The notes under the pieces were generated by a model. It saw only the letters and a list, made by a program, of their open reading frames with translations. It was not told the origin of the DNA and did no database searches. Below, piece after piece: positions 62,214-64,000 of a stretch of DNA of 64,000 nt. Numbering within the stretch: position 1 is the stretch's first letter; the number at the start of each line of letters is the position of its first letter. The translations under genes and the position numbers were made by a program. Source of the DNA: Microcoleus sp. CAWBG506 (GTDB lineage: Bacteria; Cyanobacteriota; Cyanobacteriia; Cyanobacteriales; Microcoleaceae); the NCBI GenBank assembly GCA_020883125.1, contig JAHREW010000002.1:77940-141939 (forward strand). The letters are read 5' to 3'.

Positions 62214-63062
62214 ATGAAAATAATAAAATCGGATTTTGTCGATCGCAAAACAGGAAGACACTTGCTAGATGCCATCTACGAAAAGTTTGCCAAACCTCAA
62301 CTGCACGATACTTTCAAACCTAGTAATCCTTCAATTTATGTTCGGCACGCCGAAGGGGAAATTATAGATGGTTATCTAGTAGAAAAAGTGTTTGAACATC
62401 CTGATACAGGTTTTTATGCTGAAGCTAGACTTCCTGTTTCTATTAATAATCCATCGGTTTTGGTGATTCGTGGTTATGGTTCATGGTATCCTTTCGATCG
62501 CGTTTTGGAAGATACACCCGATGTGTTTATGGCAAAATTAGATCGGCAGTTAAAATCGGCGGAAACTGTGGGTGCTATAGATTGGATTAAGCAGCAGTGT
62601 ACTAGGGGAAATTCGGCGGATGTGATCGGAGAAAGTTTGGGCGGTAAAGTTGCTCAACAAATAGTAGCAAAATACCCTGATTATATTCGATCGACTGTAA
62701 CTTTTAATGCTTTGGGTGTTTCGGAAAAGTTAGCTAAAACTTCTACAGCTACAAATGTTTTTCACTACTTTACTTTAGGCGAAAGATACGCTTTTTGGGC
62801 AAATAGAGGCGATTATATACCGGGAACAATTTTGATAGTTTCCTACAAAGGCGAAAACTGGTGGTATAAGATAGAAGAGGCGATCGTCCGCAGGGCCACT
62901 TTTGATGGCAAGTTTCGGAAAGGGCGAATATTTATGGTACTATTGGCTCAGTTAATTTTGCTCAATAGACATAATGCGATCGTTCTAAATCGGCGAAAAC
63001 CAGTGGTTGTTCAGATCGATCGCACTCAATTACAAATTTTCCGAAAAAGCCGCTTTATCTAA
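62214..63062 (+). CDS. alpha/beta hydrolase-like protein, unknown substrate
   Basis: 282 residues. The nucleophile elbow GESLGGKVAQQIVAKYP and the preceding SVLVIRGYGSW strand fit a lipase-like alpha/beta hydrolase. A later histidine (NRHNAIVLNRR) is a candidate triad member but is not confirmed. There is no signal peptide. The C-terminus is basic. ATG start, no strong ribosome site. The family is too broad to predict a substrate. Confidence 0.65.
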   Translation: MKIIKSDFVDRKTGRHLLDAIYEKFAKPQLHDTFKPSNPSIYVRHAEGEIIDGYLVEKVFEHPDTGFYAEARLPVSINNPSVLVIRGYGSWYPFDRVLEDTPDVFMAKLDRQLKSAETVGAIDWIKQQCTRGNSADVIGESLGGKVAQQIVAKYPDYIRSTVTFNALGVSEKLAKTSTATNVFHYFTLGERYAFWANRGDYIPGTILIVSYKGENWWYKIEEAIVRRATFDGKFRKGRIFMVLLAQLILLNRHNAIVLNRRKPVVVQIDRTQLQIFRKSRFI

Positions 63063-63079
63063 ACTCACGCCAAATGGCT

Positions 63080-63556
63080 TCATAGCGCCGGTGACTGATT
63101 TTCGCGGGCTGCGACGGCGAGTACCAAACAGAGTGCTGCAACAGCTTTTTCCCATTCTTGCTTTACGGCGGTGGGTTGAACCTCATCAAAGGCGCTAACT
63201 AAACGAGGGATCGATCGTTCTAATGCTTGTCTGGGAATCGATTTGTGCAATTCAACTAAACGAGTTAAACTTTCTTGATTTCTCAAAAAACCGACTACCC
63301 ATTTGGTAGCATGATCGGGACTGTCTGGGACGTTTTTAATTCCTAGTTCAGTTTGCAACCAGTCGTAAAAAGGCGGGAGCTTTTGAGCTAGAACAGTTCC
63401 AGCAGTAGGCAAAGTTTCTTTGAGTAAATTAGTATCGAGGCTTCCCAAAAGTTGACTAAGTTCCGGTGAATCGAGCAAAGTGGTCAATGGAAGTGAGAGC
63501 AATGATTCTGAGGTTTCAGGAGATAAATTTAATGACCTAGAAAATGTTTCTAGCAT
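63080..63556 (-). CDS. helical protein of unknown function, 158 residues
   Basis: Leu-rich, all-helical, with no motif or signal peptide. It begins MLETFSRSLNLSPETSESLL and ends in an Ala-rich helix (AVAALCLVLAVAARENQ). Convergent with the hydrolase, 17 bp between stops. No function assigned. The tandem array starts 64 bp upstream of its ATG. Confidence 0.7.
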   Translation of the reverse strand: MLETFSRSLNLSPETSESLLSLPLTTLLDSPELSQLLGSLDTNLLKETLPTAGTVLAQKLPPFYDWLQTELGIKNVPDSPDHATKWVVGFLRNQESLTRLVELHKSIPRQALERSIPRLVSAFDEVQPTAVKQEWEKAVAALCLVLAVAARENQSPAL

Positions 63557-63620
63557 GGGTAAATATCTGGTAAAGATGACACTTTCATTATCCCACTAAC
63601 GCGGATCAATGAATATGAGC

Positions 63621-64000
63621 GGCTGGGGCGGGTTTATGAGATTGTTGGTTTTTGACCATTCTGGTTGGTAAAACCCGCCCCTACATTGGGCTGGGGCGGG
63701 TTTATGAGATTGTTGGTTTTTGACCATTCTGGTTGGTAAAACCCGCCCCTACATTGGGCTGGGGCGGGTTTATGAGATTGTTGGTTTTTGACCATTATGG
63801 TTGGTAAAATCAGCCCCTACATTGGGCTGGGGCGGGTTTATGAGATTGTTGGTTTTTGACCATTCTGGTTGGTAAAACCCGCCCCTACATTGGGCTGGGG
63901 CGGGTTTATGAGATTGTTGGTTTTTGACCATTATGGTTGGTAAAATCAGCCCCTACATTGGGCTGGGGCGGGTTTATGAGATTGTTGGTTTTTGACCATT
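63621..64000. repeat. 68-bp tandem array, at least 5.6 copies, open at window end
   Basis: Units start at 63621, 63689, 63757, 63825, 63893 and 63961. Each contains GGGGCGGGTTT and, near its end, AAACCCGCCCC as an inverted pair. Units 3 and 5 share ATTATGG...AAATCAGCCCC variants, so a two-unit (136-bp) step was duplicated. Any length beyond 64000 is unknown. Confidence 0.97.

Noticed and set aside
63621..64000. CRISPR array
   Set aside because: Units are contiguous 68-bp repeats; there are no unique spacers and no cas genes nearby.

Overview
The window reads as a chromosomal segment of a filamentous cyanobacterium, probably an Oscillatoriales relative such as Microcoleus, Oscillatoria or Kamptonema. 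The evidence is a kaiABC clock operon, a phylloquinone (menaquinone-type) pathway, many HIP1 octamers (GCGATCGC), several eukaryote-type Ser/Thr kinases and WD40 proteins, and many heptameric tandem repeats of the STRR type. The genus assignment is inference. No rRNA, tRNA or CRISPR array was recognised.

Layout. 0-5 kb: a divergent succinyl-CoA synthetase-like pair (beta subunit cut by the window edge), an OmpR-type regulator, a small secreted protein and an aldehyde dehydrogenase. 5.3-12.2 kb: an IS607-type element with intact TnpA and collapsed TnpB, a secreted protein, and a very large TPR-STAND NTPase-WD40 protein with 14 WD repeats. 12.5-18.2 kb: an FdhF/YdeP-type molybdopterin oxidoreductase, a serralysin-like RTX metalloprotease, a family 2 glycosyltransferase carrying an STRR tract inside its frame, and an unreported 59-residue membrane protein. 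18.5-25.9 kb: a Ser/Thr kinase with a 7-blade WD40 propeller, an unrecognised divergent gene pair, a TMEM14-like protein, a DUF815 ATPase and a TerB-like protein.

25.9-32.3 kb and 43.8-47.9 kb hold most phylloquinone genes: DHNA-CoA thioesterase, menE-menC-menH, menA, then menD and menF. menB is not in the window. Between and after them are a GAF protein, a TnpB transposon with a rearranged RuvC site, an RTX protein, aat, rpsN, nth, rseP, an M41-type peptidase and grxC. 48.3-56.0 kb: a TPR lipoprotein-like or secreted protein, a hybrid histidine kinase with degenerate receivers placed divergently from kaiA, then kaiA-kaiB-kaiC. 56.1-57.5 kb is a scar where a decayed IS630 transposase abuts the first 80 codons of a CrtISO/phytoene-desaturase-like gene. 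57.5-64 kb: an unknown protein, a pentapeptide-repeat protein, a kinase with an early in-frame stop, an alpha/beta hydrolase, a hypothetical protein and a 68-bp tandem array that runs off the window.

Repeats are the most distinctive property of this DNA. Heptamer STRRs occur between genes and in one gene. A ~109-bp dispersed element occurs three times, once with a nested ~27-bp element. A MITE-like palindromic element occurs twice. GC-rich palindromic repeats have expanded in frame inside menD. Candidates for new biology are the clock-adjacent kinase, the giant STAND/WD40 protein, the 467/341-residue divergent pair, and the repeat-driven remodelling of menD, menE, the DHNA thioesterase and the glycosyltransferase.
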